Source: Liolophura sinensis
Lineage: Eukaryota; Mollusca; Polyplacophora; Chitonida; Chitonidae
DNA: 50,224 bases
Assembly (NCBI RefSeq): GCF_032854445.1
Contig: NW_027018260.1
Span: forward strand, 1 to 50,224
Reading direction: 5' to 3'
In this document: piece after piece, positions 5,641-18,325 of the stretch
Numbering within the stretch: the stretch's first letter is position 1
Layout: the number at the start of each line of letters is the position of its first letter
The notes under the pieces: generated by a model
What the model saw: the letters and a program-made list of their open reading frames with translations, nothing else
Told to the model about the DNA's origin: nothing
Databases searched by the model: none
Program-made: the position numbers and the translations under genes

Positions 5641-8086
5641 CTGTCCACTTGTGCCAAAACATGTAATATGTCACTGTGTGCTCAGATTTGGCAACAGCCT
5701 GATAATATTTGGTGGGTACATCTGCGATGTGGTTTGCATTGACATGGAACTTGATTGAGCAGTTTTAAAGCTTTTTAATTCTATATTTTCCCCACATATC
5801 CATTTTGTCTAAAAATGGGCTAAAGCGCTCTGTGGTCAAGGGTAGTACAGGAGTATAAACAGACTGGAACAAACACAGACAATGTTTCATTGTTCCTGGT
5901 TTTTAAAATGTCTCTTTTGGGGCTGACATTTGATAAATAATGCAAAATTTGAGTGCTGCGCGTGAAATTGGAGTATGTGGCTGATAGATAGGGTGGTGTG
6001 ATTAAGGATGGTCAATAAGGCCTTGCATCACATATAAGGGCCCAGCCTCACACAGCTGGATAAAAACACATCAGCAGATTAATTTACTTGGCTAGAGTAG
6101 TAGAGAGGGCCAGTGTGCATTTAATTTACAAACCGAGTCAGGTTCCTCCCATGTGTGCCACCACACACTAGGTAAATGTGCTTCAAATCATCCTGCAGGT
6201 CACAAAACATGAAAAACAGGCATCTCTGCTGGAACACTGTCTGCTGTTTTGGGCATAGACTTGAAGTGGACAAGGTAAATTTTCCTCTTTAAACTTAAAA
6301 ATAAACCACTGTAGGCATGTAGTTTTCATTGCATGTGTATATTCATTCCTCTGACAAGTTACATGTGCACTCACACAGTATGTGTGGCGTTGGAACAAAA
6401 ATGATCAATTTCAAGTTTCTAGCATACATGTGAGTGTGATCTGTTGGAATATTGCCCTTGTGAAAATGAGTCTCTGCCCCACCAGGTGTCTGTTTTTCCA
6501 CCAGAACATAGTACGCTGTTCCTGCGACATCTCAAAGGAGTTTTTGTTTTAGTATCTGGCCCAGTGTGGCATCCACCTCCCTGGGCAGCTGGGATTTTTT
6601 TTATGTTTCCAATGTCCTCACACACAAGTTAGAAATTAGACAGCTACATATGTCTTTCACATCCTAGTTTAATACCTATTGAGCTTTTGTCTTGGTTTCC
6701 CTCTTTAGATCTTGTCTCCCAAACATGGCGTCAGTGAACTTTGCCTGGTTTATGCATACATTGAACTGGGATCTACCTAGGTGAGTGGGGTCTGCTAGCC
6801 GTTCAGCTTCCTCAAAGGCCTGACCATTCGGATGCAGTATTCGACTCCTTTGGCCGACCTAGAATCCCCGTCATTGGTCCGGTACTACACCATGACACAT
6901 ACCCCTCCGGCCCCCCCACCCCCCCAACCGGGGAAACGTCACAGGTTTCTCATATATGTACGGACAGTTTGAATGTCCATTCCTCATGCCCACCCAGCAA
7001 CACCCAGTGTGGAACCTGATTACGGATGTAATTTCTCACTGATTATTTGAGGATTTCTGTGTTGTTACAGGTTAAAAAGTATAGCTTTTCCCCTCTTCTT
7101 GGGTCCCTTCAACATGTCTTGGGAGGGTTGCCTTGCTGACTGTCTGAATGACCAATGTGCATGTACTGTGTGGCTTTATTTTTGTAAGTGGCAAATTCAT
7201 ATTTCTCCCCTCTACTTATCTCTTGTAGATGCCAGTGTCACACTTTGGTATTTGTTATGTGGAAAGTACTAATTTAGTCTGAGGCAACAACACAGGTGGT
7301 GGGATTCTTTTGCACTGTGAGTTGAGGTAAGCCAGCCAACCAATGGCAGCCATGGGGGAGACGGGAAAGGGGGGTAGTGTGTGTGTGTAAGGGGGGGGGA
7401 GTGGGTGATCTTTTAAAGGGTTTTATCATGTGAATCACTATGTAAAAGGGATACTAGTCTTTTCTTTAGCCCTATCCATGGAAACTGTGCCTATGAGCAT
7501 TTCTATATCAATTTGGATGCATACGTTTACTTTGATGGTGATCAAAATGTACTTTTCTGGAATTTTGAAACTCCGCTTTGCTACCCACCTGTATCCCTTT
7601 AAGTCAAATTTTGCACAAAGTTGCTAAAAGGTATGTCCTATTTTTGCTAAGTGAATTGTCAGATAAATTACCTGTCTTTTGATGTATGTTTTGACACTTT
7701 TGGCTTTTAAGTATTTTCTTAACACTGCTGTAAACAAGAAAATCTACTTGAAAATCCATAATTTTCTAAATGTTTGTCAATGGAAAATGTAAAATACTTT
7801 GTCATTGGAATTTTTTCATTTTTCTTGCAGATATACATACCAGCTTTCCAAAACATTTGACCTGGTTAAGATATTTTCAACGGTATGTGCACTACAGAGC
7901 TTTGAACTTGGTGCTTGAGGACGGACAAACAGACACATTTCCAAGATAGGGGTACCCCAAGTTAAATTCCTCCTACTGAAAAGTTTTTGCATGTATCAAG
8001 CTGTAACTTTATGTGTGAGGTTTAGAGGTAGTAAGCATTATGTGGTGCAAAAATGATTGATTTTAAAAAAAGTTGGCTGGTGTGAT
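5641..8086 (+). repeat. Unit 3 (short form)
   Basis: A 2,446-bp unit without the 455-bp element, so 'ggtgtgat' runs directly into 'ctgtccac'. Markers: CAGCTG E-box, AAAGG in exon 2 (one base longer than in long units) and GTATCT in place of the GTATGT donor. 'Cctatttttgc' near 7640 is a private variant. No separate gene beyond the shared unit features is visible. Confidence 0.95.
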
Positions 8087-10532
8087 CTGTCCACTTGTGC
8101 CAAAACATGTAATATGTCACTGTGTGCTCAGATTTGGCAACAGCCTGATAATATTTGGTGGGTACATCTGCGATGTGGTTTGCATTGACATGGAACTTGA
8201 TTGAGCAGTTTTAAAGCTTTTTAATTCTATATTTTCCCCACATATCCATTTTGTCTAAAAATGGGCTAAAGCGCTCTGTGGTCAAGGGTAGTACAGGAGT
8301 ATAAACAGACTGGAACAAACACAGACAATGTTTCATTGTTCCTGGTTTTTAAAATGTCTCTTTTGGGGCTGACATTTGATAAATAATGCAAAATTTGAGT
8401 GCTGCGCGTGAAATTGGAGTATGTGGCTGATAGATAGGGTGGTGTGATTAAGGATGGTCAATAAGGCCTTGCATCACATATAAGGGCCCAGCCTCACACA
8501 GCTGGATAAAAACACATCAGCAGATTAATTTACTTGGCTAGAGTAGTAGAGAGGGCCAGTGTGCATTTAATTTACAAACCGAGTCAGGTTCCTCCCATGT
8601 GTGCCACCACACACTAGGTAAATGTGCTTCAAATCATCCTGCAGGTCACAAAACATGAAAAACAGGCATCTCTGCTGGAACACTGTCTGCTGTTTTGGGC
8701 ATAGACTTGAAGTGGACAAGGTAAATTTTCCTCTTTAAACTTAAAAATAAACCACTGTAGGCATGTAGTTTTCATTGCATGTGTATATTCATTCCTCTGA
8801 CAAGTTACATGTGCACTCACACAGTATGTGTGGCGTTGGAACAAAAATGATCAATTTCAAGTTTCTAGCATACATGTGAGTGTGATCTGTTGGAATATTG
8901 CCCTTGTGAAAATGAGTCTCTGCCCCACCAGGTGTCTGTTTTTCCACCAGAACATAGTACGCTGTTCCTGCGACATCTCAAAGGAGTTTTTGTTTTAGTA
9001 TCTGGCCCAGTGTGGCATCCACCTCCCTGGGCAGCTGGGATTTTTTTTATGTTTCCAATGTCCTCACACACAAGTTAGAAATTAGACAGCTACATATGTC
9101 TTTCACATCCTAGTTTAATACCTATTGAGCTTTTGTCTTGGTTTCCCTCTTTAGATCTTGTCTCCCAAACATGGCGTCAGTGAACTTTGCCTGGTTTATG
9201 CATACATTGAACTGGGATCTACCTAGGTGAGTGGGGTCTGCTAGCCGTTCAGCTTCCTCAAAGGCCTGACCATTCGGATGCAGTATTCGACTCCTTTGGC
9301 CGACCTAGAATCCCCGTCATTGGTCCGGTACTACACCATGACACATACCCCTCCGGCCCCCCCACCCCCCCAACCGGGGAAACGTCACAGGTTTCTCATA
9401 TATGTACGGACAGTTTGAATGTCCATTCCTCATGCCCACCCAGCAACACCCAGTGTGGAACCTGATTACGGATGTAATTTCTCACTGATTATTTGAGGAT
9501 TTCTGTGTTGTTACAGGTTAAAAAGTATAGCTTTTCCCCTCTTCTTGGGTCCCTTCAACATGTCTTGGGAGGGTTGCCTTGCTGACTGTCTGAATGACCA
9601 ATGTGCATGTACTGTGTGGCTTTATTTTTGTAAGTGGCAAATTCATATTTCTCCCCTCTACTTATCTCTTGTAGATGCCAGTGTCACACTTTGGTATTTG
9701 TTATGTGGAAAGTACTAATTTAGTCTGAGGCAACAACACAGGTGGTGGGATTCTTTTGCACTGTGAGTTGAGGTAAGCCAGCCAACCAATGGCAGCCATG
9801 GGGGAGACGGGAAAGGGGGGTAGTGTGTGTGTGTAAGGGGGGGGGAGTGGGTGATCTTTTAAAGGGTTTTATCATGTGAATCACTATGTAAAAGGGATAC
9901 TAGTCTTTTCTTTAGCCCTATCCATGGAAACTGTGCCTATGAGCATTTCTATATCAATTTGGATGCATACGTTTACTTTGATGGTGATCAAAATGTACTT
10001 TTCTGGAATTTTGAAACTCCGCTTTGCTACCCACCTGTATCCCTTTAAGTCAAATTTTGCACAAAGTTGCTAAAAGGTATGTCCTATATTTGCTAAGTGA
10101 ATTGTCAGATAAATTACCTGTCTTTTGATGTATGTTTTGACACTTTTGGCTTTTAAGTATTTTCTTAACACTGCTGTAAACAAGAAAATCTACTTGAAAA
10201 TCCATAATTTTCTAAATGTTTGTCAATGGAAAATGTAAAATACTTTGTCATTGGAATTTTTTCATTTTTCTTGCAGATATACATACCAGCTTTCCAAAAC
10301 ATTTGACCTGGTTAAGATATTTTCAACGGTATGTGCACTACAGAGCTTTGAACTTGGTGCTTGAGGACGGACAAACAGACACATTTCCAAGATAGGGGTA
10401 CCCCAAGTTAAATTCCTCCTACTGAAAAGTTTTTGCATGTATCAAGCTGTAACTTTATGTGTGAGGTTTAGAGGTAGTAAGCATTATGTGGTGCAAAAAT
10501 GATTGATTTTAAAAAAAGTTGGCTGGTGTGAT
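8087..10532 (+). repeat. Unit 4 (short form)
   Basis: A 2,446-bp short unit, nearly identical to units 3 and 16. Markers: CAGCTG, AAAGG, GTATCT. The TATA box is at 8479 and the candidate ATG at 9171. Confidence 0.95.
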
Positions 10533-12973
10533 CTGTCCACTTGTGCCAAAACATGTAATATGTCACTGTGTGCTCAGATTTGGCAACAGCCTGATAATAT
10601 TTGGTGGGTACATCTGCGATGTGGTTTGCATTGACATGGAACTTGATTGAGCAGTTTTAAAGCTTTTTAATTCTATATTTTCCCCACATATCCATTTTGT
10701 CTAAAAATGGGCTAAAGCGCTCTGTGGTCAAGGGTAGTACAGGAGTATAAACAGACTGGAACAAACACAGACAATGTTTCATTGTTCCTGGTTTTTAAAA
10801 TGTCTCTTTTGGGGCTGACATTTGATAAATAATGCAAAATTTGAGTGCTGCGCGTGAAATTGGAGTATGTGGCTGATAGATAGGGTGGTGTGATTAAGGA
10901 TGGTCAATAAGGCCTTGCATCACATATAAGGGCCCAGCCTCACACAGCTGGATAAAAACACATCAGCAGATTAATTTACTTGGCTAGAGTAGTAGAGAGG
11001 GCCAGTGTGCATTTAATTTACAAACCGAGTCAGGTTCCTCCCATGTGTGCCACCACACACTAGGTAAATGTGCTTCAAATCATCCTGCAGGTCACAAAAC
11101 ATGAAAAACAGGCATCTCTGCTGGAACACTGTCTGCTGTTTTGGGCATAGACTTGAAGTGGACAAGGTAAATTTTCCTCTTTAAACTTAAAAATAAACCA
11201 CTGTAGGCATGTAGTTTTCATTGCATGTGTATATTCATTCCTCTGACAAGTTACATGTGCACTCACACAGTATGTGTGGCGTTGGAACAAAAATGATCAA
11301 TTTCAAGTTTCTAGCATACATGTGAGTGTGATCTGTTGGAATATTGCCCTTGTGAAAATGAGTCTCTGCCCCACCAGGTGTCTGTTTTTCCACCAGAACA
11401 TAGTACGCTGTTCCTGCGACATCTCAAAGGAGTTTTTGTTTTAGTATCTGGCCCAGTGTGGCATCCACCTCCCTGGGCAGCTGGGATTTTTTTTATGTTT
11501 CCAATGTCCTCACACACAAGTTAGAAATTAGACAGCTACATATGTCTTTCACATCCTAGTTTAATACCTATTGAGCTTTTGTCTTGGTTTCCCTCTTTAG
11601 ATCTTGTCTCCCAAACATGGCGTCAGTGAACTTTGCCTGGTTTATGCATATATTGAACTGGGATCTACCTAGGTGAGTGGGGTCTGCTAGCCGTTCAGCT
11701 TCCTCAAAGGCCTGACCATTCGGATGCAGTCTTCCACTCCCTTGGCCGACCTAGAATCCCCGTCATTGGTCCGGTACTACACCATGACACATACCCCTCC
11801 GGCCCCCCCACCCCCCCAACCGGGGAAACGTCACAGGTTTCTCATATATGTACGGACAGTTTGAATGTCCATTCCTCATGCCCACCCAGCAACACCCAGT
11901 GTGGAACCTGATTACGGATGTAATTTCTCACTGATTATTTGAGGATTTCTGTGTTGTTACAGGTTAAAAAGTATAGCTTTTCCCCTCTTCTTGGGTCCCT
12001 TCAACATGTCTTGGGAGGGTTGCCTTGCTGACTGTCTGAATGACCAATGTGCATGTACTGTGTGGCTTTATTTTTGTAAGTGGCAAATTCATATTTCTCC
12101 CCTCTACTTATCTCTTGTAGATGCCAGTGTCACACTTTGGTGTTTGTTATGTGGAAAGTACTAATTTAGTCTGAGGCAACAACACAGGTGGTGGGATTCT
12201 TTTGCACTGTGAGTTGAGGTAAGCCAGCCAACCAATGGCAGCCATGGGGGAGACGGGAAAGGGGGGTAGTGTGTGTGTGGGGGGGGAGTGGGTGATCTTT
12301 TAAAGGGTTTTATCATGTGAATCACTATGTAAAAGGGATACTAGTCTTTTCTTTAGCCCTATCCATGGAAACTCTGCCTATGAGCATTTCTATATCAATT
12401 TGGATGCATATGTTTACTTTGATGGTGATCAAAATGTACTTTTCTGGAATTTTGAAACTCCGCTTTGCTACCCACCTGTATTACTTTAAGTCAAATTTTG
12501 CACAAAGTTGCTAAAAGGTATTTCCTATATTTGCTAAGTGAATTGTCAGATAAATTACCTGTCTTTTGATATATATTTTGACACTTTTGGCTTTTAAGTA
12601 TTTTCTTAACACTGCTGTAAACAAGAAAATCTACTTGAAAATCCATAATTTTCTAAATGTTTGTCAATGGAAAATGTAAAATACTTTGTCATTGGAATTT
12701 TTTCATTTTTCTTGCAGATATACATACCAGCTTTCCAAAACATTTGACCTGGTTAAGATATTTTCAACGGTATGTGCACTACAGAGCTTTGAACTTGGTG
12801 CTTGAGGACGGACAAACAGACACATTTCCAAGATAGGGGTACCCCAAGTTAAATTCCTCCTACTGAAAAGTTTTTGCATGTATCAAGCTGTAACTTTATG
12901 TGTGAGGTTTAGAGGTAGTAAGCATTATGTGGTGCAAAAATGATTGATTTTAAAAAAAGTTGGCTGGTGTGAT
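10533..12973 (+). repeat. Unit 5 (short form)
   Basis: A 2,441-bp short unit. Markers: CAGCTG, AAAGG, GTATCT, 'catata' in exon 3, 'cttccactccc' near 11731 and the CTG/ATG/TAC set in exon 5. The exon 5 set is shared with units 10 and 17; the offset to unit 17 is 31,629 bp across several landmarks. TATA 10925; candidate ATG 11617. Confidence 0.95.
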
Positions 12974-15423
12974 CTGTCCACTTGTGCCAAAACATGTAAT
13001 ATGTCACTGTGTGCTCAGATTTGGCAACAGCCTGATAATATTTGGTGGGTACATCTGCGATGTGGTTTGCATTGACATGGAACTTGATTGAGCAGTTTTA
13101 AAGCTTTTTAATTCTATATTTTCCCCACATATCCATTTTGTCTAAAAATCGGCTAAAACGCTCTGTGGTCAAGGGTAGTACAGGAGTATAAACAGACTGG
13201 AACAAACACAGACAATGTTTCATTGTTCCTGGTTTTTAAAATGTCTCTTTTGGGGCTGACATTTGATAAATAATGCAAAATTTGAGTGCTGCGAGTGAAA
13301 TTGGAGTATGTGGCTGATAGATAGGGTGGTGTGATTAAGGATGGTCAATAAGGCCTTGCATCACATATAAGGGCCCAGCCTCACACAGCTGGATAAAAAC
13401 ACATCAGCAGATTAATTTACTTGGCTAGAGTAGTAGAGAGGGCCAGTGTGCATTTAATTTACAAACCAAGTCAGGTTCCTCCCATGTGTGCCACCACACA
13501 CTAGGTAAATGTGCTTCAAATCATCCTGCAGGTCACAAAACATTAAAAACAGGCATCTCTGCTGAAACACTGTCTGCTGTTTTGGGCATAGACTTGAAGT
13601 GGACAAGGTAAATTTTCCTCTTTAAACTTAAAAATAAACCACTGTAGGCATGTAGTTTTCATTGTATGTGTATATTCATTCCTCTGACAAGTTACATGTG
13701 CACTCACACAGTATGTGTGGCGTTGGAACAAAAATGATCAATTTCAAGTTTCTAGCATACATGTGAGTGTGATCTGTTGGAATATTGCCCTTGTGAAAAT
13801 GAGTCTCTGCCCCACCAGGTGTCTGTTTTTCCACCAGAACATAGTACGCTGTTCCTGCGACATCTCAAGGAGTTTTTGTTTTAGTATGTGGCCCAGTGTG
13901 GCATCCACCTCCCTGGGCAACTGGGATTTTTTTTATGTTTCCAATGTCCTCACACACAAGTTAGAAATTAGACAGCTACATATGTCTTTCACATCCTAGT
14001 TTAATACCTATTGAGCTTTTGTCTTGGTTTCCCTCTTTAGATCTTGTCTCCCAAACATGGCGTCAGTGAACTTTGCCTGGTTTATGCATATATTGAACTG
14101 GGATCTACCTAGGTGAGTGGGGTCTGCTAGCCGTTCAGCTTCCTCAAAGGCCTGACCATTCGGATGCAGTCTTCGACTCCTTTGGCCGACCTAGAATCCC
14201 CGTCATTGGTCCGGTACTACACCATGACACATACCCCTCCGGCCCCCCCACCCCACCAACCGGGGAAACGTCACAGGTTTCTCATATATGTACGGACAGT
14301 TTGAATGTCCATTCCTCATGCCCACCCAGCAACACCCAGTGTGGAACCTGATTACGGATGTAATTTCTCACTGATTATTTGAGGATTTCTGTGTTGTTAC
14401 AGGTTAAAAAGTATAGCTTTTCCCCTCTTCTTGGGTCCCTTCAACATGTCTTGGGAGGGTTGCCTTGCTGACTGTCTGAATGACCAATGTGCATGTACTG
14501 TGTGGCTTTATTTTTGTAAGTGGCAAATTCATATTTCTCCCCTCTACTTATCTCTTGTAGATGCCAGTGTCACACTTTGGTATTTGTTATGTGGAAAGTA
14601 CTAATTTAGTCTGAGGCAACAACACAGGTGGTGGGATTCTTTTGCACTGTGAGTTGAGGTAAGCCAGCCAACCAATGGCAGCCATGGGGGAGACGGGAAA
14701 GGGGGGTAGTGTGTGTGTGTAAGGGGGGGGGGGGGGAGTGGGTGATCTTTTAAAGGGTTTTATCATGTGAATCACTATGTAAAAGGGATACTAGTCTTTT
14801 CTTTAGCCCTATCCATGGAAACTCTGCCTATGAGCATTTCTATATCAATTTGGATGCATACGTTTACTTTGATGGTGATCAAAATGTACTTTTCTGGAAT
14901 TTTGAAACTCCGCTTTGCTACCCACCTGTATCCCTTTAAGTCAAATTTTGCACAAAGTTGCTAAAAGGTATGTCCTATATTTGCTTAGTGAATTGTCAGA
15001 TAAATTACCTGTCTTTTGATGTATATTTTGACACTTTTGGCTTTTAAGTATTTTCTTAACACTGCTGTAAACAAGAAAATCTACTTGAAAATCCATAATT
15101 TTCTAAATGTTTGTCAATGGAAAATGTAAAATACTTTGTCATTGGAATTTTTTCATTTTTCTTGCAGATATACATACCAGCTTTCCAAAACATTTGACCT
15201 GGTTAAGATATTTTCAACGGTATGTGCACTACAGAGCTTTGAACTTGGTGCTTGAGGACGGACAAACAGACACATTTCCAAGATAGGGGTACCCCAAGTT
15301 AAATTCCTCCTACTGAAAAGTTTTTGCATGTATCAAGCTGTAACTTTATGTGTGAGGTTTAGAGGTAGTAAGCATTATGTGGTGCAAAAATGATTGATTT
15401 TAAAAAAAGTTGGCTGGTGTGAT
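12974..15423 (+). repeat. Unit 6 (short form, exon 1 ORF damaged)
   Basis: A 2,450-bp short unit with AAGG in exon 2, which is unusual for a short unit and shared with unit 18. Its exon 1 frame is broken twice: the second in-frame ATG is ATT near 13543, and a TGG codon is TGA near 13562. The C-rich tract near 14254 is interrupted by an extra A. TATA 13366; candidate ATG 14057. Confidence 0.95.
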
Positions 15424-17870
15424 CTGTCCACTTGTGCCAAAACATGTAATATGTCACTGTGTGCTCAGATTTGGCAACAGCCTGATAATATTTGGTGGGT
15501 ACATCTGCGATGTGGTTTGCATTGACATGGAACTTGATTGAGCAGTTTTAAAGCTTTTTAATTCTATATTTTCCCCACATATCCATTTTGTCTAAAAATG
15601 GGCTAAAGCGCTCTGTGGTCAAGGGTAGTACAGGAGTATAAACAGACTGGAACAAACACAGACAATGTTTCATTGTTCCTGGTTTTTAAAATGTCTCTTT
15701 TGGGGCTGACATTTGATAAATAATGCAAAATTTGAGTGCTGCGCGTGAAATTGGAGTATGTGGCTGATAGATAGGGTGGTGTGATTAAGGATGGTCAATA
15801 AGGCCTTGCATCACATATAAGGGCCCAGCCTCACACAGCTGGATAAAAACACATCAGCAGATTAATTTACTTGGCTAGAGTAGTAGAGAGGGCCAGTGTG
15901 CATTTAATTTACAAACCCAGTCAGGTTCCTCCCATGTGTGCCACCACACACTAGGTAAATGTGCTTCAAATCATCCTGCAGGTCACAAAACATGAAAAAC
16001 AGGCATCTCTGCTGGAACACTGTCTGCTGTTTTGGGCATAGACTTGAAGTGGACAAGGTAAATTTTCCTCTTTAAACTTAAAAATAAACCACTGTAGGCA
16101 TGTAGTTTTCATTGCATGTGTATATTCATTCCTCTGACAAGTTACATGTGCACTCACACAGTATGTGTGGCGTTGGAACAAAAATGATCAATTTCAAGTT
16201 TCTAGCATACATGTGAGTGTGATCTGTTGGAATATTGCCCTTGTGAAAATGAGTCTCTGCCCCACCAGGTGTCTGTTTTTCCACCAGAACATAGTACGCT
16301 GTTCCTGCGACATCTCAAAGGAGTTTTTGTTTTAGTATGTGGCCCAGTGTGGCATCCACCTCCCTGGGCAACTGGGATTTTTTTTATGTTTCCAATGTCC
16401 TCACACACAAGTTAGAAATTAGACAGCTACATATGTCTTTCACATCCTAGTTTAATACCTATTGAGCTTTTGTCTTGGTTTCCCTCTTTAGATCTTGTCT
16501 CCCAAACATGGCGTCAGTGAACTTTGCCTGGTTTATCCATATATTGAACTGGGATCTACCTAGGTGAGTGGGGTCTGCTAGCCGTTCAGCTTCCTCAAAG
16601 GCCTGACCATTCGGATGCAGTCTTCCACTCCCTTGGCCGACCTAGAATCCCCGTCATTGGTCCGGTACTACACCATGACACATACCCCTCCGGCCCCCCC
16701 ACCCCCCCAACCGGGGAAACGTCACAGGTTTCTCATATATGTACGGACAGTTTGAATGTCCATTCCTCATGCCCACCCAGCAACACCCAGTGTGGAACCT
16801 GATTACGGATGTAATTTCTCACTGATTATTTGAGGATTTCTGTGTTGTTACAGGTTAAAAAGTATAGCTTTTCCCCTCTTCTTGGGTCCCTTCAACATGT
16901 CTTGGGAGGGTTGCCTTGCTGACTGTCTGAATGACCAATGTGCATGTACTGTGTGGCTTTATTTTTGTAAGTGGCAAATTCATATTTCTCCCCTCTACTT
17001 ATCTCTTGTAGATGCCAGTGTCACACTTTGGTGTTTGTTATGTGGAAAGTACTAATTTAGTCTGAGGCAACAACACAGGTGGTGGGATTCTTTTGCACTG
17101 TGAGTTGAGGTAAGCCAGCCAACCAATGGCAGCCATGGGGGAGACGGGAAAGGGGGGTAGTGTGTGTGTGGGGGGGGGGGGGGAGTGGGTGATCTTTTAA
17201 AGGGTTTTATCATGTGAATCACTATGTAAAAGGGATACTAGTCTTTTCTTTAGCCCTATCCATGGAAACTGTGCCTATGAGCATTTCTATATCAATTTGG
17301 ATGCATACGTTTACTTTGATGGTGATCAAAATGTACTTTTCTGGAATTTTGAAACTCCGCTTTGCTACCCACCTGTATCACTTTAAGTCAAATTTTGCAC
17401 AAAGTTGCTAAAAGGTATGTCCTATATTTGCTAAGTGAATTGTCAGATAAATTACCTGTCTTTTGATATGTATTTTGACACTTTTGGCTTTTAAGTATTT
17501 TCTTAACACTGCTGTAAACAAGAAAATCTACTTGAAAATCCATAATTTTCTAAATGTTTGTCAATGGAAAATGTAAAATACTTTGTCATTGGAATTTTTT
17601 CATTTTTCTTGCAGATATACATACCAGCTTTCCAAAACATTTGACCTGGTTAAGATATTTTCAACGGTATGTGCACTACAGAGCTTTGAACTTGGTGCTT
17701 GAGGACGGACAAACAGACACATTTCCAAGATAGGGGTACCCCAAGTTAAATTCCTCCTACTGAAAAGTTTTTGCATGTATCAAGCTGTAACTTTATGTGT
17801 GAGGTTTAGAGGTAGTAAGCATTATGTGGTGCAAAAATGATTGATTTTAAAAAAAGTTGGCTGGTGTGAT
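15424..17870 (+). repeat. Unit 7 (short form)
   Basis: A 2,447-bp short unit. Markers: CAGCTG, AAAGG, intact GTATGT donor, and 'catata' in exon 3 with a private atg-to-atc change near 16536 (residue 10 M to I in the candidate ORF). It matches units 14 and 19 at most variant sites and, like them, is followed by a long unit. TATA 15816. Confidence 0.95.
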
Positions 17871-18325
17871 AGGACACAGACCCCCATTACAACTTGCGTT
17901 TTTCAGTAGGGACGATTGTAGTTCTGTGTATTTTAGGGTGTAAAGTCTTTTTTTGCTGCCAGCCTGCCGTTTTTAGTGTACAAGTGCATGCTTGGTATGA
18001 AAATGATGGAAATTGTCTAAGCTTTGGGCAGGTATGAGTTTTAATGGTGAAAGTTTGAAATTCTGGGCGAGAGGACACAAGGAGACAGGTGGTGACGAGG
18101 CTGCGAGTGACGTCCCCTTGGCGTTGCTAGGCACCCCTCCCAGCTGCCGGCATGTAAAGGTCCAGATTTTTCCAGTCAACCTATGTCAAGATTTTTACAG
18201 CTTCTTTCTCTCAGGCTGGGCCAGGTATGCACCAAAGCTTATTGGCCTCGGAATGTTTGGGACTGGGCTACAGCGCTAAACGTTAACATTGTCGCTTATG
18301 GAAAACTAATGGGGGTCTGTGGCCT
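17871..18325. mobile_element. 455-bp TIR element in unit 8
   Basis: Complete copy with both 19-bp ends and flanking GAT, nearly identical to the copy in unit 2. CRE-like site from 18108; X-box-like site 18123-18134. Confidence 0.75.
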
